Below are positions 50,763 to 59,946 of a DNA stretch of 64,000 bases, piece after piece; position 1 is the stretch's first letter; each line of letters opens with the position of its first letter. Under the pieces are notes generated by a model. It was given only the letters and a program-made list of their open reading frames with translations. It made no database searches and was not told the origin of the DNA. Location of the stretch: positions 248,001-312,000 of the forward strand of contig JBAXHT010000002.1 of assembly GCA_037138755.1 (NCBI GenBank), written 5' to 3'. Source of the DNA: Armatimonadota bacterium (GTDB lineage Bacteria; Armatimonadota; Fimbriimonadia; Fimbriimonadales; Fimbriimonadaceae). A program made the translations under genes and the position numbers.

Positions 50763-51623
50763 CCACAACGGACGAATGGAGTGAATATGGAGATAGCCGT
50801 CGTCAGTAGCAGACGATGGGAACTGTAAATCATCCCAGCCTGTTATGTGCATGGAGTGGTCTAGGGCTCCGGGGGGAAGAGTAAGATCATCTAGGAGCCC
50901 AGGGACGGCTCCCGGAAATAAAGGAGCATCCCAACTCGGCTTTGGAAGGACAACACCTTCCGCAGTCGCAGAGCCGACCCCTGAACTGAGCAAGAACACC
51001 TGGAGCTTGGCCGGCTTCCCTTGATTAGACGCAGGTACGAGATATGGGAAAAATGGTCTATCCGTCTTGAAAGACATCCGAATCGGCTCAAGTTCAGTGC
51101 GTTCACTCTTCTTCTTCAGTTTGAAGGCTGTCAGATACCACTTCTTCTTCAAATAGAACTGTGTCCATTCTTCGATGTCCTGACTTGCTTGGTAGCCGTT
51201 CTGGTTAAGATAATTGGTCAGTGCGGCAGGGTCATCAGAACGTAATGTCGTTGCCTCATAATTGCCAACTTCAACAATTTGGGCAACCTCAATACCACCC
51301 GCAACGGCCGCCTTCGACATCGTAGCTTCGCCTGCCGCCGCGGCCATCAGGACGGGAACGGGCCGATGATCCTCAATGGTGCGAAAGGCTCGAGTAGATG
51401 CTGCCTTGAGCTCCGGAACCGATGGACTGGGTGCAATGAAACCCATTTCTGGACTCGTCGATTGAAAAGATGCCTTTCGAACAAAGTGCTCGGTCTGGGT
51501 CGAATCATCCCAAATGACAATATCCTGTTGGCCGCCAAAATACACTCGGCTCTTTCCAACCCCACAACATGCCCAACTTTGGTAGGCGGCGAAGAGGGCG
51601 AAAGTTGTTAGGAACCGCTTCAT
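50664..51623 (-). CDS. DUF2330 membrane-anchored protein
   Basis: From ATG 51623 the protein has 319 residues. A signal peptide with the family's Cys-Cys feature (AAYQSWACCGVG) precedes the DUF2330 body (QDIVIWDDSTQTEHFVRKASF, then FGFIAPSPSVP-like GFIAPSPSVPEL). A C-terminal helix (LDLGAYVLVGFAGVYGYRRF) anchors it. The function is unknown. TAAACT (minus strand, 51636-51631) ends 7 nt before ATG 51623, which argues against the earlier GTG/ATG frame start at 51659. Its last 99 bases are antisense to the end of DUF4349. Confidence 0.88.
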   Translation of the reverse strand: MKRFLTTFALFAAYQSWACCGVGKSRVYFGGQQDIVIWDDSTQTEHFVRKASFQSTSPEMGFIAPSPSVPELKAASTRAFRTIEDHRPVPVLMAAAAGEATMSKAAVAGGIEVAQIVEVGNYEATTLRSDDPAALTNYLNQNGYQASQDIEEWTQFYLKKKWYLTAFKLKKKSERTELEPIRMSFKTDRPFFPYLVPASNQGKPAKLQVFLLSSGVGSATAEGVVLPKPSWDAPLFPGAVPGLLDDLTLPPGALDHSMHITGWDDLQFPSSATDDGYLHIHSIRPLWLDLGAYVLVGFAGVYGYRRFRLARSKQKIAND

Positions 51624-51658
51624 GGTCGCAAGTTTAGCAGGGTTGGTAAGCTGAGTCA

Positions 51659-53056
51659 ATGCGTTCGTGGTTGCCCTCCTGTCTATTGCTTTCGAGCGTT
51701 TTGCTGGCTGGCTGCGGAAGCGGGTTCAGCGAGCGGGGCGAACGGACGGCGGGAGAGTATCGGTGGCTCCTGCGCTACGACGTAAAGACCCTTGATCCAG
51801 CGGCAATCAACGACTGGACGACCGGCGAGGTTCTTCACTATCTGTATCCGACCATTGGCGAAGCGTGCGAGATTGAAACTGCAGACAACGTAACATTCAA
51901 ACTACATGTCAAGGAGTTCGATTTCTCAGACAAAATTGGTAACGAGGTCACCGGCGAGGACATCCAACACACCATTGAGCGATGCCTCATACCCGAAGTT
52001 CAGTCGGGGTTGGGAAGTCTATTCGCCGCTCAGATCGCAGGAGCAGATTCCTTCGCAAAGGGCACGGCACCTCACATAACCGGAATCACGGCGGAAGCGC
52101 ACGACGTCACAATTCAGCTGTCCAAACCGGATACCGCATTTGCCGACAAACTCAAGAATCGAGCCTTCGGAGTCGTCAATCACGACGTTGTCAAACTGAA
52201 CGAGCCAATCAAGGATTGGAAGCCAGGGTATGGCCTTGGCAGATGGTCGCTCAAATCGTTCGAACCTGGTCGAGAGTGGGTTATCGCCAAAGGTGCGGAG
52301 ACGATCAAGTTCCAATTCGTAGGCGACTCGGCGTCTCGGAAGACGCAGTTTGATGTTGACAAAGCCGACCAGGCAATGTTTGCCGCCCACGAGATTCCTG
52401 TCGTCAAGGGGCACCCGATGTTAACCAAAGGCGGACCGACCACGCTGGTTTATCTCCAGTTCAATCAGAAGATCGCACCATTCAATGATCGGGCGAACCG
52501 ACTAGCAATTATCTCCAATTTGGAAACGGGAGGTCTTGGGTCGATTCTTGACAACAAGGTCGATCCCCCGGCCGGATTCGGAACGCTCAGTAGCCTCGGC
52601 AAAAGCGTCACTGGCTTCAAAGCAACTCAGCCCAAGCCGTTTGAGTTCGAGTTGGTCTACGCCGACATCGGTCACTCGAACCCGGTAGTCGAAGTTCTGA
52701 TCACGCAGATGCGAAAGTTCGGCATCAAAGCAAGCGCGAAGCCGATGACTTCGGGTGGCTTGATCGCCGCCAATAATCGCGGCGAGCTGGCTTGCTTATT
52801 CACCGGCTGGCAACCCGACTTTCCGGGCCCCCTCAATACGGTTCCCTATCTCTTTCATTCCAAATCACCGGAGAACCACTCCGGTTTCGCGGACCCGCAG
52901 GCCGACAAGTACATTGAGCTAGCTCAAACTGGAACAGACCCGGAGGCGAACATCGCGAGGGCCCTCGATATCATTCACCAGAACATTCCGGGAGTTCCGC
53001 TTTATGTTCAGCGTGACCTAGTTTTGAAGCGACGCGAGCCGCCTGAAGTGTTTTAG
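51659..53056 (+). CDS. Peptide/oligopeptide-type ABC substrate-binding lipoprotein
   Basis: A 465-residue family 5 solute-binding protein. The lipobox is LLAGCGSG (Cys19). The body has VKTLDPAAINDWTTGEVLHYLYPT near the start, VTGEDIQHTIERCL and the C-terminal HSKSPENHSGFADPQADKYI, as in DppA/OppA proteins. It binds peptides or other solutes outside the membrane and hands them to a permease. No permease or ATPase gene is adjacent, so it is an orphan. TAAGCT ends 6 nt before the ATG. Confidence 0.92.
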   Translation: MRSWLPSCLLLSSVLLAGCGSGFSERGERTAGEYRWLLRYDVKTLDPAAINDWTTGEVLHYLYPTIGEACEIETADNVTFKLHVKEFDFSDKIGNEVTGEDIQHTIERCLIPEVQSGLGSLFAAQIAGADSFAKGTAPHITGITAEAHDVTIQLSKPDTAFADKLKNRAFGVVNHDVVKLNEPIKDWKPGYGLGRWSLKSFEPGREWVIAKGAETIKFQFVGDSASRKTQFDVDKADQAMFAAHEIPVVKGHPMLTKGGPTTLVYLQFNQKIAPFNDRANRLAIISNLETGGLGSILDNKVDPPAGFGTLSSLGKSVTGFKATQPKPFEFELVYADIGHSNPVVEVLITQMRKFGIKASAKPMTSGGLIAANNRGELACLFTGWQPDFPGPLNTVPYLFHSKSPENHSGFADPQADKYIELAQTGTDPEANIARALDIIHQNIPGVPLYVQRDLVLKRREPPEVF

Positions 53057-53290
53057 CGGGCCTAGGCAATGCCGATAGGGACGACATGATAGTAATCGGC
53101 TCATTTGGGAGAGATCGGCAATCAAAGTCATAGCGCACATTGCACTGCGCCCTCGAAACTCGGCCCAAGGTGCTTGAACGTAATGATTCAGATTCAAAAA
53201 TGACGAACCTGGTGTTCAACAGAGACCAGCGTAGGTGGATCGTCAGAATTGTAAAATGATGCCAACCTGAACACCGTCAGCATCATTGTC
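53057..53290. other. Intergenic region upstream of a pseudopilin gene
   Basis: A 234-bp stretch. TAAAAT at about 53251 is a possible -10 box. The segment has no recognisable gene, terminator hairpin or repeat. Confidence 0.5.
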
Positions 53291-54109
53291 ATGCGACGAG
53301 CTTTCACCTTGATCGAACTTCTTGTGGTCATCGCCATCATCGCGATCCTCGCTGCAATCCTCTTCCCCGTCTTCGCCCAGGCGAAGCTGGCGGCAAAGAA
53401 GACGACGAGTATCAGCAACATGAAGCAGGTTGCGCTCGGAACCCAACTCTACATTGGGGATTTTGATGACGTGATGCCTCCTCTACGTTGGTACAACCCC
53501 GCTGATCTCTCCATTCCCAGCACATACGGGTTCTACTTCTATCCAGTGCTTTTGCAGCCCTATACCAAGAGCACAGAGCTGTTTTTGGACCCCAACGACC
53601 GCGGCGATGATTCGGCAATGCACTACACCGGTTGCCCGGGAGCCGCGCGGTTCGACAAGACGGGCTGTGCTTATTGGTACCTCACCGGAGCGTTTCCGAG
53701 CTATGGCTACAACCGGCGGTACATGAACACTTCGCTTCCAGGTGCCTTCGGTGCACTGACTTACTTTGGAGTTTCGGCGACCTCGCTTGGTTCGCCGGCA
53801 CAAACCGTCGTCTTTGCCGAGGCTACCGGAAAGGATCTCGTTTCACCGGGTCAGCCGATTGTTCGGCAACCGGTCGGATACCACCGAGTGGATGCCCCTT
53901 CATTCTGGATTCCAGCGTCCGCCGCAGATCCCGCGGCGGTGGGCGTGGATGCACGAACCCAAGGTCAGCTTTGGGGGCGATACGACGCGAAGAAGGTGAT
54001 CGTCAACTGGCTGGACGGTCATACAAAGTATGTTCCGATTGATTCCTTGGTTGGGCAAGGAGCGACCGTACAGGAGCGAGACAGGTTCTGGAACGGGATC
54101 GGGAACTGA
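53291..54109 (+). CDS. DUF1559 pseudopilin
   Basis: A 272-residue protein with the prepilin site [12 protein letters not shown] at the N-terminus, then [16 protein letters not shown] and a large extracellular domain rich in aromatic residues. The H-X9-DG-type end reads VIVNWLDGHTKYVP. It should be processed by a prepilin peptidase. Its N-terminal 38 residues are nearly identical to those of the pseudopilins at 40268 and 55825, but the rest differs. A heptamer repeat separates it from the convergent OB-fold gene. Confidence 0.92.
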   Translation: MRRAFTLIELLVVIAIIAILAAILFPVFAQAKLAAKKTTSISNMKQVALGTQLYIGDFDDVMPPLRWYNPADLSIPSTYGFYFYPVLLQPYTKSTELFLDPNDRGDDSAMHYTGCPGAARFDKTGCAYWYLTGAFPSYGYNRRYMNTSLPGAFGALTYFGVSATSLGSPAQTVVFAEATGKDLVSPGQPIVRQPVGYHRVDAPSFWIPASAADPAAVGVDARTQGQLWGRYDAKKVIVNWLDGHTKYVPIDSLVGQGATVQERDRFWNGIGN

Positions 54110-54112
54110 GGT

Positions 54113-54178
54113 TTCAGTCTTCAGCCCTCAGCTTTCAGCAATAGACTGAGGGCTGAGGGCTGAGAGCTGACGGCTGAT
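54113..54178. repeat. GGGCTGAGAGCTGA heptamer repeat, inverted arrangement
   Basis: TCAGTCTTCAGCCCTCAGC-type units on the left and GACTGAGGGCTGAGGGC-type units on the right form one long imperfect hairpin around 54140-54150. It lies 3 nt after one gene and 1 nt before the stop of the next, convergent gene. It is the same family as 46533-46577. Confidence 0.78.
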
Positions 54179-54179
54179 C

Positions 54180-54566
54180 CTACTTACCCAAAATCTTGAG
54201 CTTCGGAGCCTCGCCCTTCTTACCACCGACAGTGACTTGGTTTTTAACAGAGAAGCTGTCACCGATCTTGTGCTCTTTCTCGAACTTCCCTTCGACTTCG
54301 ACTTTGTCGCCGTCTTTGGGTTCTTTGTCGAGCTTGCCTCGACCATAGACTGAGATCTTCTCCTTGCCGTCTTTCAAGTCGAAGACGTAGTAGTCGTTGC
54401 CAGCTTTGCTGGTTTTGGCTTTGAACTTATCGACAGTTCCGGTGACTTTGACAGTCTTTTTGTCGAATTCATCGGCCTTTTTGACGAGGTCAGCGACTTT
54501 CGCGGCGTCTGCGGCGAAGGCAACGACCACGAGTCCAGCGAGGATGAGAGAGAGGGTGCGTTTCAT
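54180..54566 (-). CDS. Exported OB-fold-like protein
   Basis: From ATG 54566 the protein has about 128 residues. The signal peptide is MKRTLSLILAGLVVVAFA. The mature part is Lys- and Asp-rich with a five-strand OB-like pattern (KTVKVTGTVDKFKAK, then DYYVFDLKDGKEKISVYG, then GDKVEVEGKFEKE). Similar small exported OB folds are found in the BOF/CcmE-like groups; none is certain. It follows apt by 4 nt, so it may be expressed with it. The longer frame from 54590 starts inside apt. Confidence 0.78.
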   Translation of the reverse strand: MKRTLSLILAGLVVVAFAADAAKVADLVKKADEFDKKTVKVTGTVDKFKAKTSKAGNDYYVFDLKDGKEKISVYGRGKLDKEPKDGDKVEVEGKFEKEHKIGDSFSVKNQVTVGGKKGEAPKLKILGK

Positions 54567-54570
54567 TTTC

Positions 54571-55092
54571 TTAGAACTCCAGCAAGGCATGGACGGGTTT
54601 GCCGCCTAATGCGGTTCGCCCGTCCAAAAATGTTAAATCAATCATAAAGCCGAAACCGGCAACTTCGCCTCCAAGGCGCTCAACGAGTCGCTGCGCTGCG
54701 GCGGCAGTTCCGCCAGTGGCAAGCAGGTCATCGATGATGTACGCCTTCTGACCGGGCTGAATGGCATCGGTGTGCATTTCGACCGTGTTCGTGCCGTACT
54801 CCAGCGCATACTCTTCAGTGATTCGCTCGTAGGGGAGTTTGCCGAGCTTGCGAACCATCGCGAACGGGAGCTTGGCCTGGAGGGCAATCGGGGTTCCGAA
54901 CACGAAACCGCGACTCTCGATACCGACGATCACATCCGCTCCGCTTTCGAGAGCTTTTGCCGTCATAAGGTCAATGACTTCCTGGAAAGCCGCCGGATCT
55001 TCGAGAACGGGAGTGATGTCTTTGAAGAGGATTCCAGGTTTCGGAAAATCAGGTACATCGCGGATCAGCGACGCGGCGAGGAGCTCAGCCAT
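54571..55092 (-). CDS. apt: Adenine phosphoribosyltransferase
   Basis: A 173-residue cytosolic salvage enzyme making AMP from adenine and PRPP. It has IRDVPDFPKPGILFKDITPVL at the start, IESRGFVFGTPIA in the middle and the PRPP-binding AYIIDDLLATGGTA, all diagnostic of APT. Length is normal. It would recycle adenine released by other pathways, including SAH breakdown products. TATTCT lies 9 nt before the ATG on the minus strand. It is divergent from the SRAP gene. Confidence 0.96.
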   Translation of the reverse strand: MAELLAASLIRDVPDFPKPGILFKDITPVLEDPAAFQEVIDLMTAKALESGADVIVGIESRGFVFGTPIALQAKLPFAMVRKLGKLPYERITEEYALEYGTNTVEMHTDAIQPGQKAYIIDDLLATGGTAAAAQRLVERLGGEVAGFGFMIDLTFLDGRTALGGKPVHALLEF

Positions 55093-55119
55093 ATTTACGA
55101 TAGAATACCTAGCACCTTC

Positions 55120-55767
55120 ATGTGCTCGGTGTACTATGCCAATCTGACCGCCGAAAAGCTCCAGCGTGAGCTTCCATTTTCGGTGCTTGAAGGATACTCG
55201 CCGAGGCTAAACCGGGGGATTGTCCGCCCGACAGACTGGGTGGAGGCGATTTGTATGGCGGGGGTTTTACAGCCGATGCGATGGGGATTTTCGCCTTCAT
55301 GGAGCCAGGAAGACTGGAAGGCAAAGCTCATCAACATTCGCTCGGAGACAGTCGAAGAGAAGCCGATGTTCAAGGCGGCTTTTCGGGGGCGACGGGCCGT
55401 GTTACCGGTCAGTGGGTACTTTGAGTGGGTTGAGGAGGAGGTTGAAATTCCGAATCCCCAGGGAAGCCTCTTCGGCGAAAAGCCGCAAACCAAGAGCGAA
55501 CAGCGCAAATACGCCTTGGTCGTCCGCGGCCACGATCCGTTCTTTTTTCCTGCCTTGTTCGAAGACTATCTGGACCCGAACGGGTCCGAAATTCGAACTG
55601 TCGGTCTCCTGACGTGTGAGCCGAACGGATTTACGCGGAAGTTTCACACTCGGATGCCGGTGGTCCTGACCGGCGAGCAAGCATCGGAGTGGCTAGACCG
55701 TGGCTCTTCGAACCTGTTGGGACCGCCGCCGTTTGCGGCAATGGACGCGATTTCAATTGTTAAGTGA
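55120..55767 (+). CDS. SRAP (YedK/HMCES-like) abasic-site DNA-protein crosslink enzyme
   Basis: A 215-residue SOS-response-associated peptidase. Processing would expose Cys2 (MCSVYY), which bonds covalently to abasic sites in single-stranded DNA. The supporting residues are present: Asn72 in INIRSE, Glu102 in SGYFEW and His176 in FHTRMPVVL. It protects the DNA from cleavage at replication forks. Cys2 fixes the start at 55120; the longer open frame from 54772 overlaps apt and is not coding. Confidence 0.94.
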   Translation: MCSVYYANLTAEKLQRELPFSVLEGYSPRLNRGIVRPTDWVEAICMAGVLQPMRWGFSPSWSQEDWKAKLINIRSETVEEKPMFKAAFRGRRAVLPVSGYFEWVEEEVEIPNPQGSLFGEKPQTKSEQRKYALVVRGHDPFFFPALFEDYLDPNGSEIRTVGLLTCEPNGFTRKFHTRMPVVLTGEQASEWLDRGSSNLLGPPPFAAMDAISIVK

Positions 55768-55824
55768 ATGTAAATCTTTCAGCTTCTTAACGCAATCTTT
55801 ACTTAAGAGTCTTAACATTGACTC

Positions 55825-56706
55825 ATGCGAAGAGCGTTCACTTTGATCGAACTCCTTGTGGTAATTGCAATCATTGCGATTCTTGCCGCGATCCTATTCC
55901 CCGTTTTTGCTCAGGCCAAGGAAGCCGCAAAGAAGACTAGTTGTCTCAGCAACAACAAGCAGATGGCGACTGCTTCGTACATGTACGCGGCGGACGCAGA
56001 CGATATTCTCATGCAAACAAGCTGGGAAGGAACGATCACTCCAAACCCGATCAACCCCGGTGATAAGTTCCAGATTCATTGGACCTACAATATTCAGCCT
56101 TACATGAAGAACATGCAAATGCTGGTGTGCCCCTCCGACACGGATGCTCAGGTTCCAAAATTCCCTTGCGATGGTGTCACCAAGGTTCTTGGACAGCTGA
56201 GCGGAGGAGTGATGACCTGCGACTGGATGGCTCCGAAGTACAGCTACATTCCAAACTATAACCTGATCCCAGCCCACGACTGGCTTCCCGTCTCAATGAC
56301 TTCGTTCGATCAACCAGCCAATCTAATCATCTTCGCTGAGCGACGAAACAAGCTAAAGAACGGCACTCTCATGGGTCAACATAAAGGAACTTCCGGGTTC
56401 AACCCATCTCAGCCTTGTCCGAACTGGTCGATCGTCTCGTTCACTGCTCTGACAGGAAGTCCTAGCACGGGAACATATTCCTACTGGACTCAGGCTCAAG
56501 CTGCAAACAATCTCCTTGTCGATACAAACGATAAGCGAGATATTGACCGCGTTGCCTTTGATCGGCACACCGAAGGTAGCAACTATTCGTACGCAGACGG
56601 TCACGCAAAGTACATGAAGATTGGCAAGGTTCTTGACCCGGCGGCCTATCAGTTCGGCGAGAAGTGGTACCCAACCCCGATGCCAGGTGGCGCAGTCTGT
56701 CCATAA
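55825..56706 (+). CDS. DUF1559 pseudopilin
   Basis: A 293-residue pseudopilin. The N-terminus [13 protein letters not shown] is followed by the shared hydrophobic helix and [23 protein letters not shown]. The C-terminal motif is [19 protein letters not shown], a classic H-X9-DG end. TAACAT (55813-55818) ends 6 nt before the ATG. Its TAA shares one base with the ATG of the next gene, so a metallophosphoesterase is translated with it, an unusual pairing for a pseudopilin. Confidence 0.93.
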   Translation: MRRAFTLIELLVVIAIIAILAAILFPVFAQAKEAAKKTSCLSNNKQMATASYMYAADADDILMQTSWEGTITPNPINPGDKFQIHWTYNIQPYMKNMQMLVCPSDTDAQVPKFPCDGVTKVLGQLSGGVMTCDWMAPKYSYIPNYNLIPAHDWLPVSMTSFDQPANLIIFAERRNKLKNGTLMGQHKGTSGFNPSQPCPNWSIVSFTALTGSPSTGTYSYWTQAQAANNLLVDTNDKRDIDRVAFDRHTEGSNYSYADGHAKYMKIGKVLDPAAYQFGEKWYPTPMPGGAVCP

Positions 56707-57725
56707 TGATCGCACTTCTACTTGCCCTTACGCAGGTAACGAACACTCGAGTCGCATGGCTCGGGTGTAATCGTTTGGATGCTAAGGATTGGGAATCCCA
56801 AAAAGCCGAGAATCCTTCATCCGCGAATCTCGTTCAACTGCGCCAATCTCTCTCTGATCTCGACAACTTGTCTCCTCGGCCGTCGGTGGTCTTTATTGCT
56901 GGAGACTTTGTAAACGGCTACGCTGATGATGATGGCACGACGCTTCGGGAGCAACTTGCCGCTTGGAAGGAAGAAGTTCTCAAATCGTCATTGTCGCGCC
57001 ACGCCAAGATCATTGTCGTTCCGGGCAATCACGAGGTCAACAAAAAGGTCGGCGACAATCGAATGCCGAACTGGGAGACAACCCCGATTTGGAACACATG
57101 GCTCAAAAGCTCACCGTTTTGGGACGGCGTTGTACCAGGGCCTACTCCCGATAACGATGTTGCCGACGAGCTGGCAGACGATCAGTCACTGCTCAATGGA
57201 ACGCTCACGGTTGGTGTTGCTAAGTTCATTCTGGTGAACACAGACTGCAACAAGAAGTCGCAGAAGGAGAAGCCTGAGGTCGGATTGGTGGCAACTTCCT
57301 GGGTTGCGAGTCAGCTTGGAATTGCACAAGCAGATCAGTCCGTCAAAGCGATCTTTGCGATTGGCCACAAAAACTTGTTGCAAAACGGCGTCGGTGACGC
57401 ACCGGTAGCCGAGAAGGACGCCAAAGTGCTGCAAACAAGCATGGAAGGTACGGCAAAGTTTAAGGGCTTTCTCTGCTCTCACGTCCATGCCTGGCACAAG
57501 CACTCGTTCGGCGACGCTAAGTGGCAGATCATCGAAGGACGCGGCGGAAGCAAGTTGGAGAAAGATTGGAAACCCGAGGAGGGGCGGACGTTTGGCTTCA
57601 CGGTTCTGGACATCGCGAATGATGGGCAGACGACAGCCACACGATTCGACCGACCCGTACCGACGGGAAACTACTTTGACGGTCCAGCTACACCGGCGAA
57701 GCCAAGCGTCAGTTGGAAGCTATAG
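56706..57725 (+). CDS. Exported metallophosphoesterase
   Basis: From ATG 56706 the protein has 339 residues. The signal peptide is [18 protein letters not shown]. The calcineurin-like fold has FIAGDFVNGY (metal site), VVPGNHEVN and the late His motif FLCSHVHAWHKHSFG. The first DxH motif is modified. It probably hydrolyses phosphoesters outside the cytoplasm. It overlaps the pseudopilin stop codon by one base. Its 3' end overlaps the convergent mrp gene by 6 bases. Confidence 0.86.
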   Translation: MIALLLALTQVTNTRVAWLGCNRLDAKDWESQKAENPSSANLVQLRQSLSDLDNLSPRPSVVFIAGDFVNGYADDDGTTLREQLAAWKEEVLKSSLSRHAKIIVVPGNHEVNKKVGDNRMPNWETTPIWNTWLKSSPFWDGVVPGPTPDNDVADELADDQSLLNGTLTVGVAKFILVNTDCNKKSQKEKPEVGLVATSWVASQLGIAQADQSVKAIFAIGHKNLLQNGVGDAPVAEKDAKVLQTSMEGTAKFKGFLCSHVHAWHKHSFGDAKWQIIEGRGGSKLEKDWKPEEGRTFGFTVLDIANDGQTTATRFDRPVPTGNYFDGPATPAKPSVSWKL

Positions 57726-58781
57726 CGCCTCGGTCCCAGTCATCGCTTTGATCGAAGCTTGCTGAGCAAGTCTTCCCGCGATTTGCTTCAACGCGTCGGC
57801 TTGGGCTGACTGCGGGTAGGCAACGACGGCAGGAATCCCCTGATCTCCAGCTTGCGATACTTGAGGGTCGAAGGGGACGGAGCCCAGGTAAGGAACCTTG
57901 AGCTGGGCGGCGAGGTCTTCACCAGAAAGGCCCGAGAACATTCTAGTCTCTGCACCGGTGATGGGGTCGATCAGAACTCCCATATTCTCAACGACACCCA
58001 AAATTGGCGAATTGAGCCGCTTGAAAAGTTGGACCGCCTTCCCTGCGATATTTGCCGCAACGTTGTGTGGAGTCGAAACAATCACTACGCCGGTAAGTGG
58101 AACAAGCTGCGCCAGAGACATCGGTGCATCACCCGTTCCAGGGGGAAGGTCAACCAGCAAGTAGTCAAGAGTTCCCCAGTTGACATCGGCAAGCAACTGC
58201 CGCACGGTTCCGGCAACCATCGGCCCACGCCACAGCACAGCTTGGTCATCATCCAGAAGGTATCCGATCGACATCGTGTGGACTCCAAATCGGAAGACCG
58301 GAACGATTTTCTGCCCTTCAGTAAACGGCTTCTCGTTTTGCGCGCCAAGAAGCAAAGGAACCGAAGGTCCATAGACGTCGGCATCGAGAATTCCCACGCG
58401 AGCACCCTTTTGCGCCAACGCCACGGCAAGGTTTACGGTAACAGTGCTCTTGCCAACTCCGCCCTTGCCAGAGGCAATCGCGATCACATTAGCAACTTCC
58501 GGAAGCAGATCTTGAGCTTCGCCTGGCCTCGCTCGGACCGTGGCGGTCATTTCGATTTCAACCTCTGAGACTCCCTCCAGACCCCGGACGGCTTCGTCAG
58601 CCTGTGCCTTGAGTTCCTCTTTAACCGGGCAAGCCGGAGTCGTGAGGTTGATGGTGAACGAAACATTGCCTCCCTCAATCACGACGTTTTTGACAAACCC
58701 GAGCGTCACGATGTCGCGGTGCAGGTCGGGATCCATCACGACTTTGAGGGCGTCAAGAACTAAGGACTCAGAAAGGGGCAT
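57720..58781 (-). CDS. mrp: Mrp/NBP35-type iron-sulfur carrier ATPase
   Basis: From ATG 58781 the protein has 353 residues. The N-terminal MIP18-like (DUF59) domain (about 1-85) contains ALKVVMDPDLHRDIVTLGFV. The P-loop domain has the deviant Walker A IASGKGGVGKST and LVDLPPGTGDA. Mrp proteins carry and hand over Fe-S clusters in the cytosol as dimers. TACCCT (minus strand, 58794-58789) ends 7 nt before this ATG, supporting it over the frame start at 58844. It is divergent from asd. Confidence 0.95.
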   Translation of the reverse strand: MPLSESLVLDALKVVMDPDLHRDIVTLGFVKNVVIEGGNVSFTINLTTPACPVKEELKAQADEAVRGLEGVSEVEIEMTATVRARPGEAQDLLPEVANVIAIASGKGGVGKSTVTVNLAVALAQKGARVGILDADVYGPSVPLLLGAQNEKPFTEGQKIVPVFRFGVHTMSIGYLLDDDQAVLWRGPMVAGTVRQLLADVNWGTLDYLLVDLPPGTGDAPMSLAQLVPLTGVVIVSTPHNVAANIAGKAVQLFKRLNSPILGVVENMGVLIDPITGAETRMFSGLSGEDLAAQLKVPYLGSVPFDPQVSQAGDQGIPAVVAYPQSAQADALKQIAGRLAQQASIKAMTGTEAL

Positions 58782-58877
58782 TGGTTTAAGGGTACCAGCC
58801 AAGCTATGTGCTGATCGCTTGGATCTCATAATCATCATAGGCATCCACGACTGTAACGAGTGGGGTACACCTTAAGC

Positions 58878-59885
58878 GTGCCAAGCCACATTGCGATAGT
58901 CGGAGCGACGGGTGCCGTCGGGGCCGAATTTTTGAACTTGTTCCAAACTCGAAAGTTTCCTGTCGACTCGTTGAAGTTGCTGGCATCGGCCCGCTCGGCT
59001 GGAAAAAAACTGAAATTTGGGACTCAAGAAATCGCGATTGAAGAAGCGACTACAGACTCCTTTAGCGGAGTTGACGTTGCCTTCTTCTCCGCTGGAGCGA
59101 CACGGTCCAAAGAACTGATCCCCGCCGCTCTAGCCGCAGGCGCCCTTGTCATTGACAATTCAAGCGCATTCCGAATGGATCCCGAAGTTCCCCTGGTGGT
59201 CCCCGAGGTGAACTCCTCGGAAATGCTCCCGACAAGTCGCCTGATCAGTGTCCCCAACTGCACCGCAATTCTGCTCTGTGTTGCCATCAACTCCCTCCGC
59301 ACTCTGGGAAAGATGGAGAGGCTGATCGTAAGCACTTACCAAAGCGCAAGCGGAGGCGGTGCGGCAATGATGCACCAACTTGAGCAAGAAACCCGTGCGC
59401 TCTTGGCGGATGAAGAGCTCCCGGCCAGCAAGCTAAACCACCGCTACGCTTTCAATCTATTTAGCCATAACACCGCAATCGGAGAAGACGGCTACAACGA
59501 GGAGGAGTCAAAAGTGATCGAGGAGACTCGAAAGATTCTGGGAATGCCGTCGCTCAAAATCAACGTGACGTGCGTTCGCGTGCCTGTCCTTCGGGCGCAC
59601 ACCGAAACTGTCACGATCGAGTTTGATGGTCCCGCTCCGTCGGTCGAAGCCGCGAGATCTGCATTATCGAACGCACCTGGAGTTCGACTGGTGGATGATC
59701 GCCAAAAAAATATCTTTCCGACTCCTTTGGATGCCAGCGGTCGAGGTGACGTCTTGGTGGGACGAGTGCGACAAGATTTGTCGAATCCAAATGCCCTCTC
59801 GCTCATGCTCTCCGGTGACCAGCTCCTGAAAGGTGCCGCGTTGAACGCGGTTCAGATCGCCGAGCTTGCCCTTAGCTTGAAGTAG
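58878..59885 (+). CDS. asd: Aspartate-semialdehyde dehydrogenase
   Basis: From GTG 58878 the protein has 335 residues. IAIVGATGAVGAEFL binds NADP, catalytic Cys128 lies in SVPNCTAIL, and the late His is in VPVLRAHTETV. It reduces aspartyl phosphate to the semialdehyde for lysine, threonine and methionine synthesis, and thus also feeds the LysA step at 10 kb. GTG 58860 is also in frame; the shorter start fits the family better. A strong hairpin terminator follows 10 nt after the stop. Confidence 0.95.
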   Translation: MPSHIAIVGATGAVGAEFLNLFQTRKFPVDSLKLLASARSAGKKLKFGTQEIAIEEATTDSFSGVDVAFFSAGATRSKELIPAALAAGALVIDNSSAFRMDPEVPLVVPEVNSSEMLPTSRLISVPNCTAILLCVAINSLRTLGKMERLIVSTYQSASGGGAAMMHQLEQETRALLADEELPASKLNHRYAFNLFSHNTAIGEDGYNEEESKVIEETRKILGMPSLKINVTCVRVPVLRAHTETVTIEFDGPAPSVEAARSALSNAPGVRLVDDRQKNIFPTPLDASGRGDVLVGRVRQDLSNPNALSLMLSGDQLLKGAALNAVQIAELALSLK

Positions 59886-59895
59886 CCAAAGACAC

Positions 59896-59931
59896 AAAAA
59901 AACGTGAGCAACCTATGGTTGCCCACGTTTT
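59896..59931. terminator. Bidirectional intrinsic terminator
   Basis: The stem is ACGTG-A-GCAACC with GGTTGC-C-CACGT around TAT, extended by A/T pairs: 59899-59906 and 59908-59913 pair with 59917-59922 and 59924-59931, with one A/C mismatch. On the minus strand it is followed by a run of seven T, so it ends the TolB-like gene efficiently; on the plus strand TTTTG makes it weaker for asd. Confidence 0.9.
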
Positions 59932-59946
59932 GTACCAAAAGCCGAC

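Noticed and set aside
54772-55119. N-terminal extension of the SRAP protein to 331 residues
   Set aside because: The catalytic residue must be Cys2 after Met removal, which fixes the start at 55120; the extension overlaps apt antisense.
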